Below, piece after piece: positions 30,446-43,091 of a DNA stretch of 64,000 nt. This DNA comes from Flammula alnicola. Its lineage: Eukaryota > Basidiomycota > Agaricomycetes > Agaricales > Strophariaceae. The translations under genes were made by a program, and so were the position numbers. A model generated the notes under the pieces. That model saw nothing but the letters and a program-made list of their open reading frames with translations. It did no database searches and had not been told where the DNA came from. Each line of letters opens with the position of its first letter. The first letter of the stretch is position 1. Location: assembly GCA_015499995.1 (NCBI GenBank), contig JADNRV010000070.1:1-64000 (forward strand). The letters are read 5' to 3'.

Positions 30446-30859
30446 GATATGGGGATACAACTGGTGGCAGAAGGCTCTTCGCCTTCAACCTTTCTGGACC
30501 GTGGCTGTGGTCCTTTGCCTTCTGCTTGAATATGGTTGCGTCTGTCTTGAGCAGCCCAAGCGGAAGCCCACAGAAAACTTGCCCAATGCTCCAACTCCAT
30601 ATTCGGGACTTCGTCATCTTTCTGAACACCGTCAAACTCGAGGGCCATCATTTCAAATGACATGCACCTATAGAAGGTCGGGAGAACAAAATCTTATATC
30701 CCGTTTGGGATACATTTTCAATTCGAAGATGGTACCGCGCGTAGATCATTTGCCCATCCACGAATACATCTTTCAACATTTCTATGTCCGCACATATCCC
30801 TATCTTGACAAGACCAGTCTCTACGTGGAAGGCACCCGAACAGTCTGTTACATTCACTA

Positions 30860-33213
30860 TTCAATCTCTCTCTATGGGACATCGGTTTGTAGCTGCTATA
30901 TTTTGTCACCAAGCACTGGAAAAGAGCTTCAGCGCCGCGGATGGCGGATGGTGTGTTGTCGTCTGTCGCCGTGCCTTATAGCAGTCACAACTCTCAGACC
31001 AACTCCGGAAGGGAAAGCAGTATCTCCTAAAGCATACAGGGACGTGTACGGTACGTTTTCTGATTTTACGGAGTCTGATGGACCATCGAGGCTGCTCAAC
31101 GCTGTTTTCCCTTAGAGGACGCCACTGTAGCCTTTGCAAAGATATGTGCAGATACTCTGAAATCAGACTCCAAGGCACCCATTCCGTAATGTGAGTGTGA
31201 GTCTCGGTTGTGCGTTGTTTGAAGCACATTTTCGCTCCCAGCTCTTTAACATCTGAAGGTCCTGAGAACGGTGACTAGTTGACTTCCCAATGGCTACTCT
31301 CACTCTTGTCGCCGAGTTTGTTAGGTCTCACTCGCCTTGCTAAAGAACATTCTATATCTCTGAAGTGGAGATGTTGAAGAACTTGTTATCGGCGAGAAAT
31401 TCTGTTCCGATGTCTTCTTGGATAAAGTACCCAGAAATAGCCAGCATCGAGCAACACAGATTTATTGCAGTACATGTCTGCAGCGATATGTATGTGCATA
31501 AGAGCAAAGCGTTGATTTTGTAGAGTCGTTTGACAAGATCGATGGTTGTAACAACCCACGTGGATGTCTTCGATTGCTCGAATGCAAATGTACAGCATCG
31601 ATATCATTATCTGTCCTGCTTGCTGCGCTCTGTCAACCCATGTGTTCACTTCCGTTCATCCCCTTGGAGTATACCTCCGATCTTGTTCGAGGTACAAGGG
31701 CAAGGATTGGTTTTTATATACTTCTTGAAGCAATAATACCGCTTCAAACTGGCGTTTTAGCTTGGGTTTCTTTCCCAAGAGCTGGAATTGGGCGCGGGCT
31801 ATGTAACTGCTTACACTGTTGCCTTTGCATTCTGCGGTTAACCACTCGACGTGAGTCGCATGACATGTCCTGGAATCTACAGCACTTCGACGGATGCAAT
31901 CCGGAAGCGGTGATTACAGGCGACGCTGGAAATCGACGTCAGGCATAATACATGAATGTTGAACGTTGAATCCCTGAACTGGGCATGTGCACAGTTGTAT
32001 GCGAGGAATAATAATATTTGAATGGTTGTAGTCGACTCAAGGTTCGTGATCAACACGCCTTGGAACGTCATAGAGCGTGACCCAATATTAGTATTATTTG
32101 ACTTTCTTTAAGCTTTATCCATCCACGATACTTTGGCAATCTTGGTGTTACATTATTTAAATAATTGCAGTCACCGTCCGAGACTCCGAGCTGGCCATTA
32201 TCAAATTCTGCGCCAGTGCCTGGAATATCTTGACCTATAAGCCGACGTTTGCTCGAACTCAGATGTACTTCGCCTTGAACCCATGTTCACGATTACAGCC
32301 AACTTATCGCCAGTCAACATGATGCTTCCGAGTTTCGGCAGCCATGGAAGTTCCACAGGATGTGAATATAGAATCGACCGCATTGCTCATTGGCAGGGAG
32401 CCTGGCATTCGGTGCAATGAGCGCTGATTGTATGAGTTGGCAGGATTCAGTGACTCCGAGTGCTTACTTATCTCCCTTATACATCGACAGTTGCCTGAAC
32501 GTCAAATGTCCTTGTCGGGCCACATGGGGATGGTGAATAAATATCCCCTGAAGTCACCAGTTCGGGAACGGGTATGGCATCATGCTCTTGTATGTACATA
32601 GGAGCGCGTGCATCAAATATTGTCGCTTCGTCATCGATATTGACCGTTCCTAGCTCAGCGTCTCAATCTGCATCTTCCTGAGGAGCAAGAGCTTAATATC
32701 ACCTCCAGAATAATCGTACATCCTCGCCGTGCGTATCCTGTGCAAGCAGCCCACAGCCAGTGCACGCGTCTGAGTTCATTAATCATTCCCGGATCAAAGA
32801 AGGACGGTCTTATTTGAACTTGAATGTATCATTAGAAGCTCTCGTTCTTTTCTACATTTACTTATAGGCCTCTTTAGATCGAAGCTACATTTATAGACCT
32901 CTTTAGATCCAAGCTACATTTATATATCGTAGGACCTATCATTGAGCCCGGGAGAGGATGCTGAGCTGTGCATCCACGGGTGCCAACATTCTATTAGCTT
33001 GGGGTCTCCTACCGTAGTGTTTAATGTAAAAACAATTCTCCCGAAAATGGGTCGGCATTCACAAGCCATGGCATCAGGGTGACTGGGCGCATGCATAGCA
33101 TTCTGTCATTAAGAAGGACATATCGCTTCTATAAAATGTGACTTCGCAAAGGTCCTCGAAAGCACAACATCGCTGAGTATTCCCTATTTTACCTTGACTC
33201 TGCCAGTACCGCT
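30860..33213. other. Gene-poor stretch before cytochrome-domain gene
   Basis: No convincing genes. A short tandem duplication with CCTCTTTAGATC and AAGCTACATTTATA occurs at about 32869-32925. Parts of 32200-33200 resemble 38400-39240, marking a segmental duplication upstream of the two cytochrome-domain copies. Confidence 0.4.
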
Positions 33214-34085
33214 ATGCTCTGCTTCATCGCATTTTTCGCAGCAGCGTCTCTCTCAACTGGTTTGCAAAGTTCTCTATTAACTATATGCATAATATTGACC
33301 TCTATTCTTGACAGTCTTGGCGCAGAGTAAAGCCCACGTCGATAGCTCTACGGGTATTACTTTCCAACGTGTTCAGGTTAGTAATCTTATCTCTCCGAAA
33401 ATGAGACCAAAAAACTAAATCACTCAATAGAACACCAAAGATGGTAGTTCAGTGGCCATTGCCCTTCCGCCCCAGGGAGCCAGTGCCAATGATGCCATCG
33501 TGCAAATGACTGGACCGATTTCTCAAGGGTTTTCTGGAATTTCCCCAGCACCTAACCTCCAGTCGTGGGTCGTCATTATTCTTCATATTGATTTGAAATT
33601 CTTTTATATTTGTTTACAGATTTGTACTCTTAACATGTTGCTGGTGCTGCACGCGTCCGAGCAATGACGCAAGGTCTTTGCCAGAGAAATCGTCTGCGCG
33701 TAAACCCATGTTCGCCTCTCGCCACCTCGTGTAAGATCCTCCCAGTGGCTTCATGCTATCAAGCGCTAATTTTTTTATTTAAATTCTGTATAGTGCCGGA
33801 CACAGTGAGCCGAAGGCTGCGGTTGAGCCAGTTCTGACCCAACTCAGGGAGCCTGAAATTACCTCTATGACATACAAGGTCACTTTCCGATGCCAAAACT
33901 GCACCTTTACAGAGGCCAAGGGCTCTGTATTGACAACCTTATCGATCGTTTCATCCAACAACAACCCCAGCAGTATCTTGGACCCAGAATTGAAATTTGA
34001 TCCCGCCAGTGATGTTCGGAATGTGCAGTTTGATCTCTCTGCTGCGAGATTTGCTGATTATTGGGCTGTCGTTGAACAACTTTGA
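33214..34085 (+). CDS. Secreted CDH-type cytochrome (DOMON-like) domain protein
   Basis: Five exons: 33214-33259, 33315-33376, 33431-33564, 33620-33730, 33794-34085, giving about 214 aa in one frame. Donors are GTTTGC, GTTAGT, GTGGGT and GTAAGA; acceptors are ACAG, ATAG, ACAG and ATAG. A clear signal peptide (MLCFIAFFAAASLSTVLAQ) precedes the domain (STGITFQRVQ, ANDAIVQMTGPISQGFSGIS, TYKVTFRCQNCTF). These features match the b-type cytochrome domain of cellobiose dehydrogenases, which hands electrons to lytic polysaccharide monooxygenases. No flavin dehydrogenase part follows, so this would be a stand-alone cytochrome domain. Exon 4 is suspicious: in the linking frame it gives a Cys/Trp run (CCWCCTRP) instead of the expected strand, while another frame gives MLLVLHASE. 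A frameshift or different splicing is possible. Met in VQMTG is a candidate heme ligand. Confidence 0.65.
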
Positions 34086-34707
34086 ACATTTTTGTTCTTG
34101 ATCTTCTTGATCGTCTTTTAGATAGAAAATGGGTTTAGATTTTTTGTACCGCTTTGTGACGACACTTTACCTATTTGAATGAAGAGAAATTGGGACCTCC
34201 TTTTTGACATGTATCGTTTGTGTAATTGCAATGTACTTACCCAGAAAGCTAAAAATCGCAGTGGATTGTATACTTGCTTTAAGCATTGAACTTATGTTGG
34301 ATGCCGAGAAGAATCTAGCTATGTAGGTCATGGCTTGCTCACTGCCAGTGTTCTGTCCATGCCGACATTAATGGAAGGCGGCCGCGGCGAGCGCAACCGA
34401 CGTATTGGTCTTGGTACTTACCTTGAAGTCGGCAATCTTGGGCGAGGCGCGTGAGGTATCCATATACGTGCACTCGGCGCCATCGCCTTTCCCGAAGGTC
34501 ATGCGAAAGGTTCGGCGTTGGATCTTCATAGTACAGAAATTCCCATGACTTGCAGGTGTCGTACAATAGGCCGGTTCATAATTAAAACGGAACAATGAAT
34601 GTACTATTAAATAAATGAAGAGGGAACGCTGCAGAATTGTCGACATGAGATCCCACTGTTATCTATTATTGATTTTGTTGGACTTTCCCAAGTGTGCTCA
34701 TTTACCT
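34086..34707. other. Intergenic between convergent genes
   Basis: 3' flanks of the cytochrome-domain gene (plus) and the seven-span protein (minus). AT-rich, no gene seen. Confidence 0.5.
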
Positions 34708-36014
34708 TCACATACTCCGACTAGCATCCGACACCGTCCCTAAAGAATTCCCATGGCGAACTGAACCCATCCTCGCCTGCTTCTCAATATCCTCAGCCTC
34801 GTCGCGTGAAGAAGAGATGTTCAGCGTATTCGACGTATTACCAGCGGCTGACGTGAACACTAAGTCCGTGTTTGCTCCTGTACCGCGACGTCGAGAGGAC
34901 TGCCAAGTGTCGGATGACCGAGCAAGCCCGAGTGAGATTCGCGCGAGGATGAGCGTGGGGGCGAGTCCCTGTATAATTTCCAGTTGGTAAACTTTAAGGA
35001 AAAATTTACAAGTGCGAATGCGCGGTACGTACCGTCGTCTGAGCAACTATATTCTGCACATAGATATAGTTGGAATTCATCCTTACAATAAGGACCATCA
35101 AAACAAGTAGAGAGACAGAATAAAGCAGGGCGGATTCGACAATAATTTCCGTCGCACTTGTGTATAGCGAGAATCTACCGCCGCTCTGTTTCTGAAGCTC
35201 AGAGGATACTTGGTAGATCCTGAACATAATAAATATTGTGACAAGGAGAGTGGTTGCTAGCGATAAGCCGAGATAGGGTGTTCCAGTGTCGATGAAGTTT
35301 TGACTTAGGAGGGCGCCTTCGTTTGCTAGGTTGAGCCCTGAGAATACTATTCGAGCAACGCGTGGTAAATATGAAAAACGATGAATGGGAAAAGAAAGGT
35401 AACATACTTGTTCCAACGAGAGTAGTGAGAACGGGGAGCAAGACGACCTTCCAGTTGCGATCCCATATGATCCAGCACCTCCAAATCTGATTATGCATTG
35501 TCAGGGTTGGATAATAATTACCATTTCCGTGCTAGAAATAGCTTACGAAAAGACAGTCAGCGAGTAACGTATTTGTCGCGAACGCAACTGAGCCGGTCAT
35601 CTCTCCCGCGAAAGTTTCAGACTCAAGTGAGTTCAAGATGCCTTCAGGACCGGTGTTGTGAAATACATATGCAAGCCGAGCGAAATACCAATGATCCGCG
35701 AAGTGAATCATAGACATGAGGTACATCAAAGCTGTGATGAGGAGCATGAAAAGTGTGCTCCCTTCTGAGCGTCGTTTATCTAAGGCCATAGAGTTGGTGA
35801 TAAATCGTAAATACAGGTGGGAACGCTACGTACAAAGGCCGAAAATGGTGACAACAAATGCAGCAGTGTATAAGCCTGCATGCAAAAAAATGGAAACATT
35901 TTTAGTCCGAGGCTGGAGTTTCACAGTAAAATAAGTTAACCACCCACCAGCCAGAAATCCCTCGACGACGATGTCCTGGAAGGACCGGACTATTGTTGAT
36001 AAGAGGTCTGACAT
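34708..36014 (-). CDS. Seven-span integral membrane protein (Agaricomycete orphan family)
   Basis: Six exons: 36014-35948, 35875-35834, 35779-35547, 35486-35408, 35337-35033, 34968-34708. They sum to 987 nt, 328 aa, in one frame with good GT..AG sites (GTGGGT, GTACGT, GTAAGC, GTATGT, GTACGT). Hydrophobic segments are spread over the first 240 residues: an N-terminal span (YTAAFVVTIFGL), LFMLLITALMYLMSMIHFA, a loop with cytosolic-edge motif IWRCWIIWDRNWK, LGLSLATTLLVTIFIMF and YSVSLLVLMVLIVRM. The Ser/Arg-rich C-terminal tail (about 245-328) carries few hydrophobic residues. The C-W-I-I-W-x-R-N-W pattern recurs in a large family of mushroom membrane proteins of unknown role. A receptor-like function is a guess only. 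No disabling change was seen. Confidence 0.8.
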
Positions 36015-36609
36015 GATCCCTGGTAGTCCCTGCGGATGCCTGGCTAGAAGCGGGGATGCAGCGTCTAAGTCCAAGAGTCATTAGGTAGTCCAGCGGGGCT
36101 TTTAATACCGGCGTTGTGCTGCCATCTACACCAACAATCGCACAAATCGCACTTCGGACCAATTATTGGCTACCGGGGTTCCTGATTTACACGTCTAAGT
36201 TTAATTGCAGTCTGGATTTGAACGAAGGTAGTGGAAGTTCAACAGGGGCCGAACTAACCGTTACGTTGGCAGTATGGGAAAGTCTATAAAATCCCACCGA
36301 TAGTCAGTGTTGGCGTTGAGTGGAGACAGCTTGAGAGTGTGACATTGTTTGACAGGCAAGATGTTGGCGTACATACTAGAGATATGGTTTATAAAAAGAT
36401 CCAGCGCAAGGTTGCGCGTTGTTGAGCGACTCGGGAAGTAGGGGATAGTGTAGAATTCTGACAGCCAGTAACATTTTCATGATGAAGTGCGGGCTCGGTC
36501 ATCTTCCGAACTCACCGCTGGAATCCTTTCAAACTTCTCGCTGTAGAGTATGAATTGGCGGTAGCACACGCGCAAGTGGGATCGATATCCACCATTGTCT
36601 GCATGCGAC

Positions 36610-37210
36610 TCATACGCTTAGGGGACTAGAGTCTGAGTCTACTAGAGTAGCCAGAAAAGCAAATTCGACCTGGAAGATGACTCGGAAGGAATAAGTACTT
36701 GAATCAAAACTGATTGCTGAGCGCTGAATCGCCGTACTTACTGTACGTGAGAAAATGGGATCAGATTCTCCAAAGAGGATACATAGTTGCAAAATATCCA
36801 CAATGGCTTCAAGAAAGTTATTCTCGAATCTGCACAAGACTCGGAGTCGTAGCAGCGCTTCAAGTTGGGAGAGCATCAAAAGTTTCGGTAGGAGTGCCAA
36901 GGCGTTCCGTACCGACAAACTGCATGAGTCCAAGACCAAGAATAGAGTGTCGGACGTCTGTCTCGTCGCTCACCGACAGCTCGGGAGCGAGATGCTCGAC
37001 GACCACGTCCGATATCATGTATGACCGAGTATGCATAGGTGCTTGGGGATGCTCGAAGTCAGGACTCTTGCGAAGGCGATCTCTTGCTAAATTTTGGCAG
37101 ATAGCGCGAGACGCAGTGAAAAGACCGATAAAGATGTAAGATGCGATTTCAAAAGATTGTTGATGCCTAAGTGAATCACGGCAGTGGCCAGCTTGAGTTT
37201 TCCAATACAC
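36610..37210 (-). pseudogene. Possible remnant of an F-box-like gene
   Basis: The fragment EIASYIFIGLF resembles the F-box start of the intact gene at 50792-52402 (LPSEIASYIF). The fragment LEALLRLRVLCRFENNFLEA resembles the Leu-rich C-terminal repeats of that family. The pieces are in different frames, separated by stops, and other parts are missing. Weak evidence. Confidence 0.3.
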
Positions 37211-37600
37211 AACGTTGCTCAGCGACCGTCACGTAGATGCTGGGCTACTTCATTACAATTCCTAGTGCTTCAAGTACTCGTCGAAAAGCCATCCTCAAAC
37301 GACTCTGTAAATGAGGTTACCCGTCGAGGTTTAAAAACGCAATGCGCACTGTTAAAAGTACTCACCGAGATTGATACCGTCGAATGCATATGGATCGTGG
37401 TTTTCAAGTATTTGACAAAGCGAGTCCAATGCTCAGCGCTCATGGGCTAATCGTCCGGTTAGACGGACATGAACTTGGAAGCCGCGATGCGATGAAAGAG
37501 GTGGAAATGAGAGCAAATCATCTCATCGCAAATCCACACAACGCCAGAGCCATGTGAATGTCTTCGGCTGACGGTTTACATGACGTTACATAACGTTTAA

Positions 37601-37823
37601 CGTTACAGTGTCTTGCATATTGGTTTGCACAACGAAATTTCCAGGGCGCTGTTTGATGTGACCACCGTGTCACTTCAAACTTTATTTCGGAAGCGAACAA
37701 CGGTGTCTCGTGGTTTTGAGGACGGATCTTGGGTGAGGGTTACCGTGAGAAAGTGATGCTGAAGTCACATCAAATCGCGTCTGGAAATTTCGTTGTGCAA
37801 ACCAATATGCAAGACACTGTAAC
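37601..37823. repeat. Hairpin-forming inverted repeat (MITE-like)
   Basis: Arms 37601-37644 and 37780-37823 are perfect inverted copies (CGTTACAGTGTCTTGCATAT ... ), with weaker pairing continuing inward through TTTGATGTGAC. The loop is under 140 bp. No clear target-site duplication was found. Confidence 0.7.
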
Positions 37824-38400
37824 GGTGACCTCAGCAACGACGCGTTTTCCCAGACCCAAACACCTTTCCCAATTTCTTCGGAGTCGCCGACTCGCTGACC
37901 TTGGCCCCTCTTCAATGTATATGTGCCAACAAAAAACAACAGGCAATATTATATATGACAATTACTCGATCCCGGTGATCGTAACGAGGCCATAGTTCGA
38001 CCAGGCTTTTCAAGGACGGCCGCGTTTCGACCAAGTCGGTTATGCAGACGGTCGACATCGGTATCATTTATCTCTATTCGCAGAGGTGGCAACCTGCTAT
38101 ATTCCGATGGCATTTACCTCGAAGATCCCAACAGAGGTACTTTTCCTGTCGAGACAAGCACGACGAGCTCTGCAGTTAACAAAGTGGCATGCCTGCAGCC
38201 TGATCTAATTTGGCGGATTCGTTCGGAGCATACTTCAAACTTGAATCGCGGCCGTAAGCCTGAGAGTGTGTGGGATGTGCGGGGCAAGCTGATGTCTTCG
38301 TCTCAAAAGGACTGAACGATTATCCTGGTCACGAAGGCCCCTGATATCCCTCGTTTCAGACTTTACTTGTATTTGGAGCTATACAGTAAATTGAAAATCT

Positions 38401-39329
38401 CCTATTTGCAGTCTCTTTCAGATCTACTCCACATTCTTCGGCGACAAACCTAACCTGACATTGCTTGCATGTACCTCGCCTCGAACTCGTGTTCATGATT
38501 GCGCCGCCTTGCATCTCAGGAGGCAACCTGATTCTCCCGAGTTTCCTGCTACAGAAGTCCCACAGAAATCGCTCTGTTGCATCGCTCGGTGGCACTTAGA
38601 CGACACTGTCACCGAGCTCTTACTTAACTCGCTCTCAAAGATCGCACCTGTAGTTTAAACGTCAAAAGTCATTTCTTTAGGTCCCACAGAAAGAACAAGC
38701 AGCTATCCCTACAGATGACACTTTGGGCGCAAGTTGGTTGTGGTCTCGCGTGTACGAACAGGTCTGCGTCAATAATTATATTCTTCTACCACATCTTTTC
38801 TGAAGGGAGACTCCTCGACAGCGATAGCGCTTCCGATCTCAATCGGACATTTGGTTGGTATAAGCAGCCCACCGCATAAGTTACGTCCAGATAGAAGGAA
38901 AGATGATCTTGAGTACGATTAGAAGGTATCTTTTTGGTGTACAGTTACTGATCATCAAACTTCCCAAACTCAGTCCACCCAAACTAATTTTGCGCATCGC
39001 AGAGCATGTCATTTTGTTCTTGAAAGAACTGAATATCGATGAGGTGGGCTCCCACCAACTTCGATGATGCTAACCAGTAGCTACAGTTCTTTTATCATTC
39101 CATTCAGCGGTGTCTAAAGTAAAAATGATATAGGACCGATTCACAACATGGTATCCTGGTGAATGGGTGCATGCGTAGTTCGTCCCTTAGGCAGGCTACA
39201 TATACGGTATATATAAAGCTGAAGACCTCAGAAGCAAACTAAACTACTGAAGATACCTCGTCTGCTTTTTTATTCGTATAGGGCTAGGCTTTTCTTCAAT
39301 GTACTTCTTACGACTTCTAACCTCCCACT
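38401..39329 (+). other. Upstream part of duplicated cytochrome-gene segment
   Basis: Parts of 38440-38600 and 39120-39240 align with 32220-32400 and 33040-33150 upstream of the intact cytochrome gene (shared TTCACAA.CATGG, GGTGA.TGGG.GCATGC and TATATA-containing promoter-like sequence). It is the 5' flank of the second copy. Confidence 0.5.
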
Positions 39330-39508
39330 TTCTCAGTTTTGGCACAGAGCAAACCCAGCATGAATGATGCCGTCGTACAGATGACTGGACTGATCCCTCA
39401 AGAATTTTGTGGAATTTTCCCAGCGTCTAACCTCCAGTTGTGAGTAATTATTATTCTTCATGACGCCTTGAAATTCTCATAGACCTGTTCATCAGATCTG
39501 TAATCTTA
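39330..39508 (+). pseudogene. 5' piece of second cytochrome-domain gene copy
   Basis: LAQSK-like end of the signal peptide (TTTTGGCACAGAGCAAA) joins directly to NDAVVQMTGLIPQEF, so the exon 2/intron 2/early exon 3 part present in the intact copy is deleted. The equivalent of intron 3 and the start of exon 4 follow, and the copy then breaks at the DNA element inserted at 39509. The remainder resumes at 47493. Confidence 0.7.
39500..39508 (+). repeat. Left target-site duplication of ~8-kb DNA element
   Basis: GTAATCTTA here and GTGCTCTTA at 47493-47501 (7 of 9 match). The intact paralogue has GTACTCTTA at the equivalent site (33625-33633), showing that one copy was present before insertion. 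Confidence 0.6.
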
Positions 39509-39519
39509 GGGCCACTAGA

Positions 39520-39780
39520 AATCTGCGTGCCATCTGCGTGCCACTGCGTGCACTTGCGTGCATAGACTGACCATGTGCGTGCACCTGCGTGCATAATCCT
39601 ACCATCTGCATGCACCTGCGTGCACATCTGCGTGCACCTGCGTGCACATCTGCGTGCGGCTGCATGCACATCTGCATGCGGCTGCATGCACATCTGTGTG
39701 CAACGGCGTGCGGTTGCGCGGGTTTGTGTGCAGACCATATTCTGGCCCTCAGGTTCACGCAATTGCGTGCAGGGGTCATA
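39520..39780 (+). repeat. CTGCGTGCAC subterminal array, left
   Basis: About twenty irregular copies of TGCGTGC or TGCATGC spaced 8-16 bp. The same motif recurs at 46340-46445 and 47395-47475. Typical of subterminal transposase-binding repeats, but that role is inferred. Confidence 0.7.
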
Positions 39781-40339
39781 GAGCAGCGATTTATTGAAAT
39801 TATGCATAGAATTAGGTAGATCTCAAAAGCCCCAGCTCGCTTGTGGGTGGAGTCACATGACCAGCTGATTCCTAAGCCTTGCTCGCAAAATTTAGAGGAA
39901 TTCTGGAACCCATACCCTCCCGCGATAAAAAAAAATGGCTTACGGACTAAATGGGTTAATAAATTTTTATAACACTTTTATAGAAAGCTATGCGTCCTTG
40001 AGGGTCTGTAACACGAATTAGCACCGGGTAAGTATTGGGTAAGTACTGTACTTGAGTACAGATAATATATACAGGTTGTATACAGGTACTACATAAAAGC
40101 CTTTTTAGTGGTACTTCAGTTTTTGGCAAGTTTTGGTCTGTATTTTCTTGGTTCTGGGACATTTCAATTTTACCAGAACCATGACTAGATGGGTGGAGGG
40201 AGAAAAGCAAATAATAGATGGTGATTGATATAGTATGTTGCGTTCCAAATATCCAAACACCGGAACATTCCCTAATCCTCAGTGGACATAGGGAAATGTC
40301 CATTAATCCCCACTAATATAGTTTCTTGGGACTTGCGTG

Positions 40340-41780
40340 CAGCTGCATGCATGATTTTCAGCCTTAGTAGCTAGAATTATATATGATATCTAGGCCGTGG
40401 CCTAAAATACGTTATACATAGATGACAGGTTTGCCCCACTTAGGCCGTTGCCTAAGACCATGTAACACACTGTATATAGCATGCCGGATGAGCCGGGGCA
40501 GGTTTTGCTCACCTTGTAGGCGGCGGGTAATAGTAAATACACATCAACAATGCATAGATTTGATGGGCGGGCACAAAATATGGTGCTGCACGTCGTTGGG
40601 GGCGCATTTGAGCGCGGGAAAAATTCCTTTAGGGTCTCTAAATATTATTTAATCTATTCTAGGTGTTGCCGCAGGTCGGGGAGGGCGGGAACGGGTGGAT
40701 TGGCGCCCATGGCTTTGGATGACGCCCATTTGGGGCGGGGCTGATGGTAAACAGCTGTCAACAATGCAGCAAATGATGTCCGGGGTTGTATTTTGGGTGC
40801 CGCTCATCGTCGCGCGCGCTTTTCGGTGGGGAAAAAATACCATTGCATAGCCCCAATTTTTCTCTATCCAAATCAGTCATTTGCGCGCCTTATGAGGGGC
40901 GGGACGGGGTGGATTGCAAAGGATGACTTTGGATGTAGTTCTAAAAATAACCCGGATTTCGGGAGGGCATCATTGCAATGACATCATTATATTATTTCAT
41001 GTTCCTGGCAAGCTATTTTTAATTCCGGGCACTTCGAAACTATTTTTAGTCCCAGACATCGGTCCGAAAATGACGTCGTGCACTCGGAACATGGATGGCT
41101 TCCCAAATATAGATTTCGATATTTTTGACCTTTATTCACGCTTTCCCTTGCATATAATTGCATATTTGCATTCTGTAATTAAATGTAAATGGATTAGATC
41201 CCTTTTAAGCTCAAGGGAGGGCAGGAAAGGGTGGATGCAGCTTTAGGTGCTCGGAGAGTGCTACGGAATAGCCTAGGATGAGTGATATAAATAGATTTCA
41301 AAAACTCCGAAATGTTTTTGCATTTCCTTGGCCTCTATTCTCCTGTCCCCTCAAGTCTATATATATATCTGCAATCTACAGATAAATACAAACTGAATGA
41401 TACCATTTTTATAGAGAAAGGATGGAGGGAAGGGGCGGAGGCAGCTCTGTGCAAGCTAGCATAGCATAGGATGGGCGCTAAAAATAGCGCTCATCAACTT
41501 CGAAAAGATTTACCATTCCTTGGCCGCTATTCATTTGTCCCGCCTCTTTTTTTTATCTAGTTGGAATCTACTCATAAATAGAAATCTAATGATACCAAGT
41601 TTGTCAGAAACTGAGGGCGGGAACATGTAACTTGCATTACCATTTTTGCTGCTCATTCTCGATGCCCACTCTCGTAGTTATATGTCCGTTAATTTGTATA
41701 TTATACTTTAAAGAAAGCTATTATACAATGTATATATAACAAAAGCCCAAAGTGCCATTACTAATGGCACTCTGGGCTTT
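40340..41780 (+). repeat. Left arm of ~1.45-kb inverted repeat
   Basis: Inverted and diverged copy of 44879-46340. Shared blocks include GACAGGTTTGCCCCACTTAG, GCATAGATTTGATGGGCGGG and AGCGCCCATCCTATGC (on the opposite strands). Ends internally at a hairpin (41742-41780). Confidence 0.8.
41742..41780. repeat. Hairpin at inner end of left arm
   Basis: 19-bp arms with one mismatch (AAAGCCCAAAGTGCCATTA / TAATGGCACTCTGGGCTTT) around a single base. The AGAGTGCC theme recurs in the right-arm hairpin. Confidence 0.75.
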
Positions 41781-42590
41781 GTATCTATTACCCTCGGCCT
41801 CCCACTCCGAGCACACGGCGGGGGCTGCGACTCGCGAGCAGGACTCGGCGCGTGCAACTTGCAAGCACATGTTGCGAATGTCGCAGTTGCCGCCGTGTGC
41901 TCGCGAGCATACTGCCTGCGCCTTTGCCGTTGCCTCGCCTTTATCCCACCTCATGTCCCTGCCCCGTCTCGCGTCGCCTGCATCGTATTGCTGGCCCTTC
42001 GTCGTCGCCTTGCAGCACTCGTCGTTGTTGCCGCAGAGGCGGGCCTCGTCGTTACAACTGCACGCTGCAGCCGCAGCGGCGACGTTGTTGTTGGAGGGGA
42101 AGCCGTGTCGGGTGATGCTGCAGCGGTAGCGGCAGCATCGTCGACTCGGCGTTGATGCACCCACGGTCGGGTTGTCGTTGGCACACCCGGTGCGTTGTGG
42201 TGTCAGACTCGTCGTGTTGTATTCGTTGCACAGCGTCATGGTGGTGTCATCGTTGGATGGTGTCGCGATGTGGTCTCCGTTACCCGCGGCGGCGAGCTGC
42301 GGTGGCGTGCGCCGTTTCGTTGTCGCGCCATCGTGTTGTCGTGCGCCGTGCGTGCCGCTCACCTGCCTTGCGCCACCCACTTTGCCCTGTCGGTGAGCCG
42401 TGGTAGGGGGAATGGTGCAGATGCTGGTGCGACCGACGGTGGTGGTGCTAACTGGGAGGTGGGAGCGGGGACACACCGTTTCGTGCCCAACCGGATTCGA
42501 CTAGGAGGAGGCTAGGGTGAGGACGGGACGAGGACGACGGTGGCCATTGTCATCGCATTGAAGCAGCAGTACTGCTGCTGCTTCTCCCCT

Positions 42591-42634
42591 TCCTCCTCCT
42601 CCTCCTCCTCCTCCTCCTCCTCCTCCTCCTCCTC
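42591..42634 (+). repeat. (CCT)n microsatellite
   Basis: About 14 perfect TCC repeats. The strand-specific Glu or Ser runs it encodes are not evidence for a gene. Confidence 0.9.
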
Positions 42635-43091
42635 TACACCAACCCCTTCGTCGTGTCGAAGCAGCAGCTCGCGTTCTTTGCAGTTGCTGGCGACGTTTGC
42701 TGGGTCGTGGTTTCGTCTGGAGAGTATCTTCTTTGCTGGATGCCGGCCCACATCCTCAAAGGCAGAGAGGGAGGGGCACACGGCGCGGGTGTCGACCCGG
42801 TGGTGGATTGGAGCTGGCTGGCAGCACTGGAGAGAAAGATGGAAGTATGAGAACGAGATCAACGATGTTGAAAACTGTTGATCGTCGTTCGAGCGGAGTT
42901 TGAATATCCCGGGCCGTCGATAATTGGGTCTTCAGAGTCGTCGACAACGACACCGGGATGTTGAAATTAGCCAAGCAAGTAGTCAAACCCATATAACTTT
43001 GAGAGATATAATAGAACTAATATACTCAAGTATAAATTTAAAACTTGAAATTTCCTATTTCCTGGAGAGTTATTGCGAATGACCATCAGAA

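Larger units (their letters stand above)
36015..38400. other. Gene-poor stretch with possible F-box remnant
   Basis: No intact gene. Minus-strand frames at 36610-37210 contain F-box/LRR-like scraps (SFEIASYIFIGLF; LSQLEALLRLRVLCRFENNF) in different frames, perhaps a decayed F-box-like gene. A perfect inverted repeat occurs at 37601-37823 (listed separately). Confidence 0.35.

Noticed and set aside
30336..31115. Plus-strand frame of 259 codons with hydrophobic stretches
   Set aside because: It has no domain, and its opposite strand contains spliced, better-formed coding pieces (29983-30445 and about 30648-30857).
39569..39819. Cys/Ala/His-rich short frames over the CTGCGTGC array
   Set aside because: They are translations of a short DNA repeat in several frames, so not genes.
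41721..42881. Overlapping frames on both strands in the GC-rich core
   Set aside because: Low complexity, driven by GC bias and (CCT)n. No domain and several equally open frames, so none is supported.
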